Below, one piece after another: positions 37,310-51,200 of a stretch of 64,000 bases of DNA (positions are counted from its first letter, which is position 1; each line of letters starts with the position of its first letter). This stretch comes from Cannabis sativa (lineage: Eukaryota > Streptophyta > Magnoliopsida > Rosales > Cannabaceae). A program made the position numbers and the translations under genes. Location of the stretch: assembly GCF_029168945.1 (NCBI RefSeq), contig NC_083610.1:48005429-48069428 (forward strand). The letters are read 5' to 3'. Under the pieces are notes generated by a model. It ran no database searches. It was not told the origin of the DNA and saw nothing but the letters and a program-made list of their open reading frames with translations.

Positions 37310-40300
37310 TTCCACTTTTCAGTCTCACAGTCCCACTTCTGTTGTCACCTTAGCTGATGGGTCAACAGCGTCTGTTCTTGGATCTGGCACTATTATTCCT
37401 ACACCTATGCTATCTTTATCATCAGTCTTACATTTACCTGATTTGTCCTTTAATTTGCTTTCTGTTAGTCAACTCACTCGTAATCTAAATTGTTGCATCT
37501 CATTCTTTCCTGATCATTGTTTGTTTCGGGATCTTATGACGAAGAAGATTATTGGTAAAGGACATGAATGCGGTGGCTTGTATGTTCTTGACCCACTTCC
37601 GCCAACCTCTATTGCTTGTTCGAGTGTTGCTTCCGCTTTTGAGGCTCATTGTCGTTTAGGTCATCCATCCCTTCCTTTGCTCAAAAGCGTGTCCCCAATA
37701 TAGTAGTTTATCTTCGTTAGAATGTGAGTCATGTCGGTTGCCAAACATCATCGTGTTAGTTTGAGTCCACGTGTCAATAAACGTGCTAGTGTTCCTTTTG
37801 AGTTAGTTCATTCTGATGTTTGGGGTCCTTCTCCTATTTTGTCTCAACCTGGATTCAGGTATTTTGTTACTTTTGTGGATGATTATTCTCGTTTAACTTG
37901 GTTATATTTAATGAAAAATCGTTCTGAGTTGTTTTCTATATTCTGTGCTTTTTGTCTTTGAGATTCAAACTCAATTTAATGTATCTATTCGTACTTTGAG
38001 AAGTGATAATGCCAAAGAGTACATGTACGCTCAATTTCAATCTTATATGACCTCTAATGGCATGCTTCATGAAACTTCTTGTGTTGATACGGCACCTCGA
38101 ATGGTGTTGCGAACGTAAAAACGGACATCTTCTTGAAAGCGCACGTGCTCTCTTGTTTCAAATGAAAGTCCCTAAACCTTTTTGGGCCGATGCAGTTTCC
38201 ACGGCATGCTTTCTTATTAATCGCATGCCCTCTTCTGTTCTTAATGGTGAAATTCCATTTAAAATTCTTTTTCCTAATAAGTCATTATTTCCAGTTGCTC
38301 CGCGAGTATTTGGTAGTGTTTGTTTTGCTCGCGATGTCCGTCCATCTGTCACCAAATTAGACCCTAAGGCACTAAAGTGTGTCTTTCTTGGTTATTCTCG
38401 TCTTCAGAAAGGGTATAGGTGTTACTATCCTGATCTCAACAAATATCTTGTTTCTATTGATGTTACTTTTATAGAAAATACACCTTATTTTTCATCTTCC
38501 ACTACTTCTACTAGTCAGGGGGAGGATGATGATTTGTTGGTTTATTCTGTCACATCCTATGCGCCTGCTCCATGTTCTGGCGGGTCTCTTGTTCCTTCAC
38601 CTGCCTCGGTCGTCACCCCCACAATGTCTACACCTCCACCACCTCCACCACCACCTCTACCACCTCCACCACTCCCTCGGCCTCCTATAGTGTACACCAG
38701 GCGCCCCCCTCCTCCACCTCCTGTTTCATGTCCTGCACCTGCATCTTCGTCATCAGATCTGGACATCTCAGATGATCTTCCCATTGCACTACGTAAAGGT
38801 AAACGTCAATGTACTTTTCCTATTACTTCTTTTGTGTCTTATAATCATCTCTCCTCTTCTTCTTATTCTTTTATTGCTTCTCTTGATTATATCACTATTC
38901 CTAAAACTGTTCGAGAAGTGATGTCTCATCCTGGTTGGCTTGCTGCAATGATAGAAGAGATGAATGCTTTGGTTGCGAATGGTACTTGGGTCTTGGTTGA
39001 TTTACCTTCCGGAAAACAGGCCATCGGGTGTAAATGGGTGTTCACGGTTAAATTCAATCCAGACGGAACAGTTGCTCGCTTAAAGGCCCGTCTTGTTGCC
39101 AAGGGTTATGCTCAAACCTATGGAGTGGACTATTGTGATACTTTTTCTCCTGTTGCTAAACTCACATCTGTTCGACTGTTCATTTCCATGGCAGCTACTC
39201 ATCATTGGCCTTTGCATCAGCTTGATATTAAAAATGCTTTTCTTCATGGAGATCTTGAGGAAGAAGTATATATGGAGCAACCTCCTGGGTTTGTTGCTCA
39301 GGGGGAGTTAGGGCGAGTTTGTCATCTTCGCAAATCTTTATATGGATTGAAACAAAGCCCTCGTGCTTGGTTTGGTAAATTTAGTCAGGCTGTTGAGAAG
39401 TTTGGTTTGTTGAAAAGTAAGTCAGATCATTCTGTGTTTTATAAAAGATCAACTGTTGGTATCATTTTGTTAGTGGTGTATGTTGATGACATCGTTATTA
39501 CTGGAAATGTTACTGAAGGCATCTCATCCCTTAAGTCTTTCATTCACACCCAGTTTAACACGAAAGATTTAGGGGAACTCAAGTATTTCTTGGGGATTGA
39601 AGTTATTCGGAGTAAACAAGGTATTTTTCTGTCTCAAAGAAAGTATGTACTTGATTTGCTAACTGAGACAGGGAAATTGGGATCAAAACCTTGCAATGCT
39701 CCAATGAATCCAGCTGTGCATCTTACACGTGATGGGAAACCATTTGAAGATCCTGAGAAATATCGCAGGTTAGTTGGAAAGTTGAATTATTTAACTGTGA
39801 CTCGTCCAGATATTGCATTTCCAGTTAGTGTTATCAGTCAGTTCATGTCTTCCCCAACAATTCATCATTGGGCAGCATTAGAACAAATTTTATGTTACTT
39901 AAAAGGAGCACCAGGACGAGGTATAGTTTACAAGGATCATGGACATACCCAGATTGAGTGTTTTTTTGATGCAGATTGGGCAGGCTCCAAGGTAGATAGA
40001 CGATCCACTTCAGGATATTGTGTATTTGTTGGTGGCAATCTGGTCTCTTGGAAGAGTAAGAAACAAAATGTTGTATCTAGATCCGATCTTTGAATCGAAT
40101 ATAGAGCTATGGCCCGATCAGGTGTGTGAGGTAATATGGATTTATCGGCTTTTGGCGGGTCGGGTTTAAGACTTCTATTCCAGCAAAATTATGGTGTGAT
40201 AATCAAGCTGCTCTTCATATTGCCTCGAATCCCGTATTCCACGAGCGAACTAAGCACATTGAGATCGATTGTCATTTTGTTCGTGAGAAAATTCAACAAG

Positions 40301-40431
40301 GTCTGATCTCCACAGGATATGTGAAAACCGGAGAACAACTAGGAGATATTTTTACAAAAGCTTTGAATGGGGTGCGGATTGACTATCTTTGTAACAAGCT
40401 GGGCATGATTAACATCTATGCTCCAGCTTGA
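37310..40431 (+). pseudogene. pol of short-LTR copia: protease end, integrase, reverse transcriptase, RNase H
   Basis: Protease C-terminal and integrase zinc remnants are at 37407-37730. The integrase core begins at 37800 (FELVHSDVWGPSP) and breaks near 37960. A long open stretch at 38057-40093 holds the integrase end, a Pro-rich linker, and reverse transcriptase with [35 protein letters not shown] and YVDDIVITGN (about 39478). The RNase H start is [17 protein letters not shown]. RNase H resumes after a break near 40085 ([30 protein letters not shown]) and stops at 40431, just before the polypurine tract. At least five frame breaks make it non-functional. Confidence 0.88.
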
Positions 40432-40438
40432 GGGGGAG

Positions 40439-40603
40439 TGTTAGAGAATTAGCTGTATATTAGGTGTAAAAGAATTAGGGTAACTTGTATTTAGTAGTTT
40501 CCTATTTTGTTGGTAGTTTCCTATTTCCTAGTCTCCTAGCTTTGTATATAAATATGTACTATTCTATGAAATACACAGATAATTCGATTCACTATTTTCT
40601 ACA
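40439..40603 (+). repeat. 3' LTR, short-LTR copia
   Basis: Identical to 35613-35777 and followed by GTACA. Confidence 0.93.
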
Positions 40604-40608
40604 GTACA

Positions 40609-41767
40609 ATTTAATATCAGGTCTCACTTTGTTTTACTTTAATAAATATTAGTGAAAATTTCTAACTACCTATAGAGGGACACTTCATCGTAGTGTTAAG
40701 CACCATAAGTGCCTCATAGCAATGCTATTATAGAAAAGTTTAGGTCGCACTTCTGAATAATCTGTTTAGCATTTAAATCAGTTTGAGTGAGACTTGGTTT
40801 GATATTTTTATTTGAAATGAATGATTGGATTATTTTTTAGTTTTTTCTTTACTGTAAATTGTATAGTCTAGAAAGAAAGAAAGGAAGGAAGAAATGGATG
40901 AGTGAATTGATTGTGGTGTGGCCTTTTAGTTTTAGGCCTAGAGAGGGGGACCATCCTTGGTCCATGGGATTCATATTTGTCCTAGTGCTGGTACATAGTT
41001 GCTTTCATATCCTCTTCAAAACTCAAGGACAAAGGACATAGAGCCTTTTGAGGTATATCTTTTTTTTCTCACTCTCTTCTTATCTTTATTAATGTTTTGG
41101 CAAGACATAATTAGATTATTAGTGCTTAGTTTATGAGACTGTTATAAGTGAAGAAATGCCAGTACTCTTCAACACATTTACACACTATATTTGGTAGAGG
41201 GGAGAGAAAGAGAGAGGGAGAGGGAGAAAGGAATGGAGATGATTGATGGAGGGTAACCCATTCCTTTCCTTCCAAATACACAATTTTTAGTCCCTCCAAA
41301 AATAGGAGAATTGAAGAAAAAAACATAAAAACAGTTATATTAAAATGACTTTTCCACTCTTTAAAATAAAATATATAATTATATTAAAAATAATAATATA
41401 GTAATTTTAATATTTATTTTAATTTTTATCCTTTCAACTTAATAGAAAGGAAAGTGATTATCCTCTTCATCCCTATTATTCTCATCTTTTGAAAACTCTC
41501 TATCTATCCTACCAAGAACGGAGACAGGGAAGAAATATGAGGGATAAAATGTAAAAATAAAAATTAACAGGAGCCAATATATAAATTTATGAAGAAAAAT
41601 AAAAAATTATAAGTGAAAAAATTTAAAAAAGAAAATTGGAATCACCAATATACCTCTCTCTATCTTACTCTTCCTCCTTTGTACCAAACATAGTCTTAGT
41701 GATGTTTCCTAAGAACATATGGATAAGGAAGAAGGCCATGGAATTTTCAATTGTCTCATATCTCATT

Positions 41768-41860
<93 letters not shown>

Positions 41861-42150
41861 CTCACTGTGATTTAAACTTTCATCACAGGGATTTCCTATA
41901 TAGATAACTAAACATTACAAACATTATAACAAAAATGATAACCACCAATTATATCTACAAAGTAGTAGAAGAAGTAGTAGTAGTAGTAGTAGTAGTACAT
42001 GTATATATACATGCCATTATACATACCAGATCCAAATAATTAAGTAGAGTCTGGTATGACATATGAACAAAATGATATATGTGATCATGTGAATTATATT
42101 ATATATAGGTAGGTGTATTAATTACTTTATTATTAGGTAGGTAATTATGA
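40609..42150. other. spacer 3' of the small gene
   Basis: No gene was seen. There is GAGA-rich sequence at 41205-41240, the long AAT microsatellite at 41769-41860, and an (AGT)n tract at about 41962-41998. Confidence 0.5.
41769..41860. repeat. (AAT)n microsatellite, about 30 units
   Basis: The run is uninterrupted, and an apparent poly-asparagine frame across it is an artefact. Confidence 0.97.
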
Positions 42151-42492
42151 TTAAGAAGATGTAATTTTAAAGGGTGTGGATTTGGACTTGTCGAGAATAG
42201 ACCACATCACTTGAACATCTTCATAACCACATGCCATTACTTCTCCATGTAGATTCCTTGCACTGTTTTCGTTTTCTGCAAATTCAACCAATAACCGATA
42301 TTATATCATATATATATATATCTATAATTAATATCAATGTATATATAATAGGAATATATTATATGTACCTTGGAGCTGATCATGATGATGAGACTTCTTA
42401 TGATTAGGATCCCTGGACTGTTGTGGTTGATTATTGAAGAAAGTGCAAGCTTTCTTGAATGGGGATGCAATCGTTTTTTTCCAAGATGCCAT
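42151..42492 (-). CDS. 82-residue uncharacterised plant small protein, two exons
   Basis: Exon 1 is 42492-42369 and exon 2 is 42275-42151 on the minus strand, joined by a 93-bp GT-AG intron in phase 1. Exon 1 opens MASWKKTIASPFKKACTFF, then a Gln/His/Lys-rich part. Exon 2 has LHGEVMACGYEDVQVMWSIL followed by DKSKS and a short tail. The conserved-looking basic, amphipathic N-terminus and the GEVMAC-YEDVQVMWSIL-K block recall small hypothetical proteins present across dicots. I know of no assigned function. There is no signal peptide or membrane segment. A TATATATAAGG box on the minus strand near 42600 gives a leader of about 80 bases. Neither exon is long enough to stand out as an ORF. It is the only host gene in about 55 kb of transposon-rich DNA. 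Confidence 0.78.
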
Positions 42493-45400
42493 ATATATAT
42501 ATATATATGCCTTTCTCTCTTTCCCTTCTTTCTTCTTCCTCTGAAACTGTAATGAATAGGCCTATGAGACTACACCAACTGATTTCTGTACCTTATATAT
42601 ATAAATATATTATTAATTAATATTATTTATATTAAAAGAATACTAAAATATAACATGGAGAGAGAGAAAGAAAGAGAAGCAAGATCCCTGAGATGAGCCT
42701 ATTTGATTTATTTATTTTCTCTTATCTACTATGTTCTCACGTTACATTAAATTAATAATTTTTTTTCGAAAAGAAAAAGAAAATGTCACATGGTCATAGT
42801 TCAAATTAAACAACATTTTACATCAAATTAATTTTGAAAATTAAATCAAAATAGCAAGACCACTCTAATGGACGAATCCCGTTGAAGATGTTCTTAAGAG
42901 CATCTCCATAAAATAAGTTGAATCATATAAATATAAATGATGGTTCTCTATAATAGAGAATAGATAGAGAACTAGCTATTATTTTACTAAATTTTTTAAT
43001 AATATTTTAATTAAAAATACTATTATTTTTTAATAATTATATAAAATTAATTTATATTTGGTAAATTTAAATTCTAAAATATTATTAAAATAATTAAGTA
43101 CAAACTATAATAAAATATAATTAGAACAATAATAATAAAAATAAATATAAATAGTAGTTAGTATTTTTTTACGTAGTACTTTATGATTGGTTAACTATAC
43201 TTTTTAAAATTTTCTTAAATTAGATGAAATTTAATATTTAATTACACTAATGTAATAATAAAATAATATATTTTAATATTTCTCAATAAAAATAGATCTA
43301 TATCTATTGGGAGTCCTTTAATTTCTTATCTGATAGAGTGAAAATAGAGGAGATGGTGGCCGACTGCTGCACCAAAGCACATGCTCCACGCTCTCTCTCA
43401 TACATGTGAACTCATTTACTCTTTTATATAAATATATATATATATTACATAGAGAACCCCACCAAGTACTGTCAGTTTCACTCTTCCTTATTTGAACCGT
43501 TTATTCAGTTTCATCCATCCCTTCTCCTTCTAACCAAAATATAATTGCCTACTATTATGAAGTGATACTTTATAATTGTTTAATAATATTTTTTAAAAAT
43601 TATTATCTTAAATTATATTAGAATTTAATACTTAATTTAATACTTAATCCAAATAAAAGTGAGGCAAGATAGTTATTATTATAAAAAAATCAAAAAATAT
43701 ATATATATAGGAATTTTCTACAGTAGGGAATACAATTCTTAACTCATGCTATAGGGAAGAAAATTAAGCCAATAAAAAATTAAAGATAATTGATTGTACA
43801 AAAATTTTATTTAACATATGTAGGGGATTATTTCATTTTTTTTGTTTATGATGATTTTTTTATTATTAAATATTTAGTTGATGTATATATATATTAAAAA
43901 GACTTCATGTTCATTGTTCATGGGCGATACAGTTTTTTTTTTAAAAAAAAAAAATTGATAATTTTTTTTTTTATTTTATTCATTTTTGCACTGGCTGTGT
44001 CCAAGCTAATTTATTGGTAGTTCTTAACAATTTTAATCAGGGAAATTCTAAAATACATCCCTCTAAAACTGGTGCACTTGTGCACTGATGCACCCTTATT
44101 TTTATTCTGATATTCGAGGGACGTTTTTAGTTAAAAAATTTTTCATGGTCGTGTATATAACTGTTATTTAAGACATTTTGTAAAATTTTAAGAAATTCAG
44201 AAAAATATAACACGCCGATAATAAGATTATAAAAAAATTAATAGCAAAAATCGTAAGTAAAATTATTTTTTAAAAATAAATACCTATATAAATACAATTT
44301 AAATTAATTTTGAAAAAATAAAAATAATAATTTAAATTAAAAATTAATAATTAATAATTAATAATTAATAATTTTTTTAATTATTAATATTATTTTATTT
44401 TTTAAAAATAAATACATAATTAAATATTATTATAATATGTATAAAGTTTTAATTATATACAAGCAGTCCTATCGTAAGAGTATACACCTTATATCTTAAT
44501 GACCACAGGATCTAAAATCAATGGTCAAAAAAACTTCCCTACCGGTAGGGAACTTATGCTAAGTCCTACCATAGTCTTGTCCTATATTATATATATATGC
44601 ATTTTAATTAATTATAATATTAATTTTATAGGTATAATATTAACTTCATAGGATAAAAGTCAAGATTTAATTCTTACTAAGAATATTTTTTTTCATTTTA
44701 GATTTACTTTTATCCTTATCTTCTAAATTAAAAAATTATACGGCTTCTCAATTAGGAGTCCATCACTGTTAATAATAATATGATATTGAAAAGGATATTA
44801 AGCACTAATAATAAATATCTTCTTACGTGTTAATATAACTCTTAGTGCTGTTAAATATCTAATTTTATATAATTTAATATTTAAAAAATATGTTTAATCA
44901 AATGTATTAATACTATTAGTACAGAATAAGAATGCTCTAATAAAAAAATAGCTTTCTTTCTTATGTATAATTAACGTAATTGGTTTATTATTACTTCACA
45001 ACCGAACCCAATGTCTGCAAATCCATTGGCCAATCCAGATGCATGTGATGTGATGCCCACATGTGGTGGTACCAAGTATATCAAAACACCCATATCTATC
45101 TATATTCTATTACATACATATACATATAGATATATATTACCCACCCAAACATATATAGAACAATCTTTATCTAAGAATACACTTGGACTAAGTAAATTAT
45201 ATTTTAATTGAGAGATTATAATTAAATAGAATTATACTAGAAAAAAAAAATAAAAAACTAAAAAATATCAATGTAATAATAATAACAATAAATAATTATT
45301 AATACTATATTATATTAAAATTATTTTAGAGTAAATATAATGTTCATAAATGTATTATAATTTAAAATAAAATTATTATTTTTACATAAATAAATTTACA

Positions 45401-47740
45401 AAATATATGTATATATTTTATTAAGATGTAATTATTCTTATATAGAGGTATACTTGGTTAATACCGGATTTAAAAAATGTATAACTAATTACAATTTAGA
45501 AGTTATTTTTATTTATAACTAGTCTAAATTGGTATTTAATTTTTTTATAATAAATTAGAAGTTATTCTTGTATTCTTAAATAGAACTAAATATTAATTAA
45601 CTATACACGCAGATTAATAATTATTAATTATAACTATATAATTGTAGTTAGTTGGATCAAAGAAGTAGTGATTCGTGAAACGGATTATTTATTATTAACA
45701 GTTATGTTGAGGAATATTTTTATTGTTTTTGTAAAATCATCCCTTAATATAATAGCTCATAATTTTATTAAAATTTTTATATTTTACCTTAATTATTATT
45801 TTAATTTGAAAACTATTTTTAATGTATTTGGTAGCAAAATTTGATAGTTAATAAAGTTGTACGAGAATTTTCATTCAAAGAAAATATAGTTGCAGTTGTA
45901 AAAATTAAAAATGAAAACCTGCTTTAATTAATCAATGAAAGAGTGTCGTTGATTTTAATCATGAGTTTGACAGAGACATTCACTCGGTTCCAAGGAACAT
46001 GCTATTATTATTATTAATGTTATTATTATTATTATTGATATTATGTTAATATTATCCAAATTGAGTGCCTCAAGGAACCACATGATCTGTCTTGTTTATT
46101 GTGTATTAATTTTTATTTCTTAACTTACTGTGTATTAATTTGTTAAATAAAGTTATAACAAGAGAAAGAAAGGTACCTTTAATAAGTTTTAAGGTTAATG
46201 TTTTTTTTTTAATTAATTTATTATTATTATTATTATTATTAATGTTATTTACCATCACAAGCACAAAGCAGAAAAACAATGATAATCTTGTCTTTTAATT
46301 TTTCCTTTTCTAATCCACCCACATGCCCAACAATAGACTGACTTTTAACAGTGTTACATTATTGTGTGTGCTATTTTAATAATAATAATAATAATAATGA
46401 TGATGATGAAAGAAAAATGGTTTAATGAACCAATGGTTTTCTCATTCACATGTAGAGAGACAGATTGCATGTTTGGGCATTGAATTGGCTGTCCATTTGA
46501 ATTATATGAAGGTGTTTTGTTTTTTATTGGATTAATATTATTATGGATATGTATTTTGTAAAAATTATTAATTGAATTTTTTATTTTATAAAATAATAGA
46601 TTGGATTTTATATTTATAAAATTATATTAAGAATTTAATTTTTGATAAATTTTTTTTTAATATAATTAAATTAAAGATAATTTTTAATACAAATAAATGC
46701 AAAAAATATATTTAATTAGTTTTATCATGACAACTTTAAATCAAATTACAAAAAAATAATTTAAAGTATTATTTTGTATCATTTTAAAAAATACAAAATT
46801 TAATTTATTATTTAACAAAATATAAAATCCAAATGAATCCAAAATAATAATTACTCGTTTATTTTATTATTCAGGCATTTTGTTATATATAATATTTATT
46901 GAGAACAAGTAGGGGTTAGGGTGGGACCCATAGATAGGCAAGAGATTCATAATAATTAGAAAAATTGGAGATTGGATCACAAAATTTAAATTAGATTTTG
47001 ACAAGTGCAATTGAGGGTATACGGATAGTAGGGCCAAAACTAACCGCCACCGCCTAACCCTAGAATAAGGTAAAGCAAAAAACAAATGATAATAAAAATA
47101 AATAATTGAAAGTGTAAACAAAGACTTTTTTGGGTTTAAAATTTAAATTGAGCAACTCCACACAACGTGTTTGTTGTCTCTTAAAGGCATAGCAAGTGGG
47201 GGCCCCCTTAAAGCAAACACATAACAAAAATTATAGCTAATACATATAACTAACTATAAAGAAAATCTTGTATTATAAGGTTGTAAGTACTAAGTAATGT
47301 GTGTTTACAACTAATCTTTTCTTAATTATATCATACACTACTCTTATTAATACTACAATAACAACAACAAGAGAAATGCTAAAAGATATGTATTTAGTAT
47401 TTTTTTTTTGTCATACCGTCATAGTATATATAATTAAATATCGAATTTCATATAACTTAAAAAATAATTTTTAGAGAATATTATTAACTAAACTTAGAGT
47501 GTCACTTATAAAAAATACTGAATATTACTGATATCCAATAACAATACTCAACAAACAAATATACATATTTTATATGTAATATAAATTAACAAAATTATAT
47601 GCTTATATCAACTTAACCAAAAGGTCTTGGACTTGCATTAAAGAAATTTAGATTAAAGATATGCCATTTTTCAATATCAAACCTCATCATCATCATCATT
47701 CTACTCAAAATCTTTAGAGAGAATTTTCACGAGATTGAGC
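42493..47740. other. long AT-rich intergenic region
   Basis: The first 130 bp carry the leader and promoter of the small gene. The rest has no supported gene. It contains TA and ATT microsatellites (near 43430, 46010, 46215, 46377), an A-rich stretch at 43930-43975, and short mirrored CCTACCGGTAGGG at 44537-44549. Positions 43340-43540 and 47030-47220 are less AT-rich than their surroundings but have no open frame. Confidence 0.4.
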
Positions 47741-47990
47741 GATGGCATAATATTTATTTTTTCTTGTGATGATGCTCCGTAACGATCAAGGTAGTGTCGT
47801 TGCGGCTGCTTCCTTTTTTCTTGATGTTTCTTTAACCGGTGGTGGCTAAAGCCCATGCAGTCTTCCTTGTCATTTGTCAATGTGTCAAATGGGCTTCACT
47901 AATTAGTAAAAAAGTTCTCGCTAATAGTTCATGTGATTCTTATTTGGGCAATGTAATTCAAAAAATTATGGAGGTATGCTATGTAGTACT

Positions 47991-48213
47991 TGTTAATGAT
48001 AGCATTTAGCATCAATTAATAGTTAGTTACTTTCTGTTAATTAGTTGGTTAGTTTTCTGTTTTGCTAGGTGTCAGTTTAACCAACTCTGTAACTAATTGC
48101 TTTGTTCTTCTTGCTGTATATAAGTTCTTTTCTGTTATGATGTGAAGTAATTCATTCAATAATAAAGAATATCTTTCTTCTCTCTCGTTCTCTCTTTCTC
48201 TCTAAACTCAACA
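47991..48213 (+). repeat. 5' LTR, Ale-like copia
   Basis: A TATATAA box is near 48117-48123, and a CT-rich repeat (TCTCTCGTTCTCTC) precedes its end. Confidence 0.93.
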
Positions 48214-48238
48214 TGGTATCAGAGCTTCCTTCGTTCTA

Positions 48239-51200
48239 ATGGCGTCTGCAAATTCAGCTGGTTCTGTTCTTCGTCCCACTGGTTCCAATCAACTACCGAG
48301 ATCTTCGTCCATCTCATTCAATCATACTCTTTCAGTTAAACTCGATGATAACAACTTCCTTCCGTGGAGACACCAAGTCTATGCAGCTATCAAAGGTCAT
48401 CGTCTACTTAAGTATCTTGATCCTAAAGCAGTACCATCAAAATATGCAACAACAGAGGATGAAGCAGAGGATCGCATCTCTGAAGATTTTTTGGAATGGA
48501 ACATTCAAGACAGCCTTCTTGTTTCTTGGTTACTTTCGTCAATGACTGAGAAAATCCTCACGCGAATGGTAGGTTGCAACAGTGCAGCTCAGATCTGGAT
48601 CACCCTCGAGGAATATTATTCAGCTCAGAATCGTGCCAAAATCAGTCAATTTCGCACTCAACTACGTCGAACAAAGCTCACTGGTAATCTCAATGATTAC
48701 TTACTCAAGATCAAACACATAGTCGACTCTCTTGCTTCTATTGGTCACTCTTTATCTACTCAGCACCATATCGAAGCTATCTTCAATGGCCTCACTCGTG
48801 ATTATTCAGTCTTTGTCACATCTCTTTCCACTCGTAAAGATGAATATTCTGTAGCTGAAGTCGAGTCCTTACTTATGGCTCAAGAAGTGCGAAATGACTC
48901 TGCTGAAATTGATCTTGATATATCAAAATCTGAGGCGAATCTTGCAACTCAGCCAAATCAATCAAGAGCTCCTGCTCCTCGTGGTGCACATCAAAATTTT
49001 TCTCCAATTCAGTTTGGTACTTATACAGGTGGTCGTGGTTCATATCGTGCACATAATCCTTCTTACTACCCTGGAAATGCTGGTTTTTCACATAATACTG
49101 CTGGTTATGGTAACTTCTATCCCCCTTTCTTTCCATCTTTTTCTAATGGTCCTCGTGCTCCTAGAGGAGGTTTTCGTGGTGGTTACACAGGTTCAGGCAG
49201 AGGCTCTTCTAATTCTAAAATACAGTGTCAGCTGTGTCACAAACAAGGACATACAGTCAAACAATGCTTCTATCGGTTTGACAAATCGCTCACAGGCCCT
49301 GAATCATTTCAGTCCTTCAATGGCACTGCTGCCACTGCAGAGATGCATGCTGCAATTGCTACACCTGATACTGTTAGTGATCAGTCCTGTTATCCTGATT
49401 CAGGTGCCACAAATCACTTGACACCAGATCTGCACAACCTTATGGCTCCTCAAGAGTTTCCAGGATTAGACCAAATTCACATGGGAAATGGCTCAGGTTT
49501 GCAAATCTCTCATACTGGTTATAACACTTTCACTTCTCCTTTCACTTCCCAACCCTTGATTTTACAAAATCTTCTTCATGTACCTGATATCACAAAAAAC
49601 CTTATGAGTGTCTCTCAATTTGCAAAAGATAATGCTGTGTATTTTGAGTTTCACCCTTACTTTTGTTTTGTGAAAGATCAGGCTACTATGAGGACTTTAT
49701 TGGTTGGGAAGGTTGACAAAGGGCTTTACAAGTTTGATCAGCCTCTTCGATCCAACTCTCCCTTCAATCACAGCAACATCACTTCTGCTGGTGTTTCCTC
49801 ATCTAAAATTGCTTTTCAATGTTAGCAATCTACTTCCAATGTACCTATTTCGAGTTTTAATCTTTGGCATAATAGATTAGGACATCCTTCCAAACATGTT
49901 GTGCAATCTATAATGACAAAATGTAATATCTCTTCCATTAATAAAAATGCATTTGATTTGTGTAATGCTTGTTGTCTTGGAAAACATCATAAGCTGCCCT
50001 ATCCCAACTCTCAAACAGTTTACACAGCTCCATTACAAATGCTACACACAGATCTATGGGGCCCTGCCTCCATGGTCTCATCTAATGGATATAGATATTA
50101 CATAAGCTTTGTTGATGCGTATTCTAGGTATACTTGGATCTACTTGCTTAGAACCAAAGATGAGGCTTTACCCACTTTTATTAAGTTCAAAACCCAAATT
50201 GAACTGCAACTAAATCTTCCTATCAAATCCTTACAATCTGATTGGGGAGGGGAGTTCAGAGCTTTCACTTCACTAGTTGAGTCATGTGGCATAGTACATA
50301 GAGTGTCATGTCCTCATTCCCATGAACAAAATGGTGTTGTAGAACGAAAACATAGACATATTGTAGAGTCGGGTCTCACCTTGTTAGCTCATGCATCTAT
50401 GCCTCTTAAATACTGGGATGAGGCATATAGAACCTCTGTGTATCTCATAAATCGAATGCCAACAAAAGTTCTCAATGATTTTACTCCCCATGAAACTTTG
50501 TTTCACTCAAAACCAGATTATTCAGCTCTTAAAACATTCGGGTGTCTATGTTTTCCCAATCTTAGACCTTACAATAGGCATAAAATGGATTATAGATCCA
50601 CCCCTTGCACGTTTATTGGCTATAGTCTAACTCAGAAAGGCTATAAGTGTTTAGCTAAGGATGGTCGAATTTACATGTCTCGTGATGTTTTATTCAATGA
50701 AAATGTCTTCCCATTTCATAACTTCACTACTGTTATTCCTCATGTTGTTCATCCTTCCTTTTCTACTACTGCTACTCCTCCTTCTTCATCCCTACAGTAG
50801 CCTTCATCATTACCCATCTCCACATCATCCTCATCTTCACCTACACCAGCCCTCACCACATCACCTCTCACATCATCAACACCTCCTGACTCTTCTAATT
50901 CACCTGCCCCAAATCAACCTTGTATCACCCCAGCTGTTATTAACCAACACCCCATGCAAACCAGAGCAAAAGATGGAATTCGAAAACCAAAAGTCCTCAC
51001 TGCCTCTTTTGTTCCAGCTACTGTCAAGACAGCTTTACAAGATCCTAAGTGGCACAAGGCTATGGACACTGAGTATTATGCATTAAAGAAAAACAATACC
51101 TAGGTTTTAGTGAGATTACCACCTCGCCAACAGTGTATAGGCTGCAAGTGGGTGTTGCGTGTTAAAGAAAATGCTGATGGAAGTACCACACAATACAAAG

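Larger units (their letters stand above)
35613..40603 (+). mobile_element. Ty1/copia retrotransposon with identical short LTRs
   Basis: The 165-bp LTRs (35613-35777 and 40439-40603) are identical by eye and begin TGTTAGAGAATTAG. The duplication GTACA is at 35608-35612 and 40604-40608. The primer site TGGTATCAGAGC is at 35778-35789, and the tract AGGGGGAG precedes the 3' LTR. A TATAAATA box lies at 35721-35728. It starts 151 bp past the SIRE-like element and ends in AT-rich spacer. Confidence 0.93.

Noticed and set aside
38557..38784. Minus-strand Gly-rich frame
   Set aside because: It is the shadow of the Pro-rich linker of the short-LTR copia polyprotein.
41636..41875. Frame ending in about 30 asparagines
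   Set aside because: It translates the AAT microsatellite, and the upstream part has no gene features.
42370..42552. Plus-strand 60-codon frame
   Set aside because: It is antisense to exon 1 of the minus-strand small gene, whose splice phase and protein are convincing.
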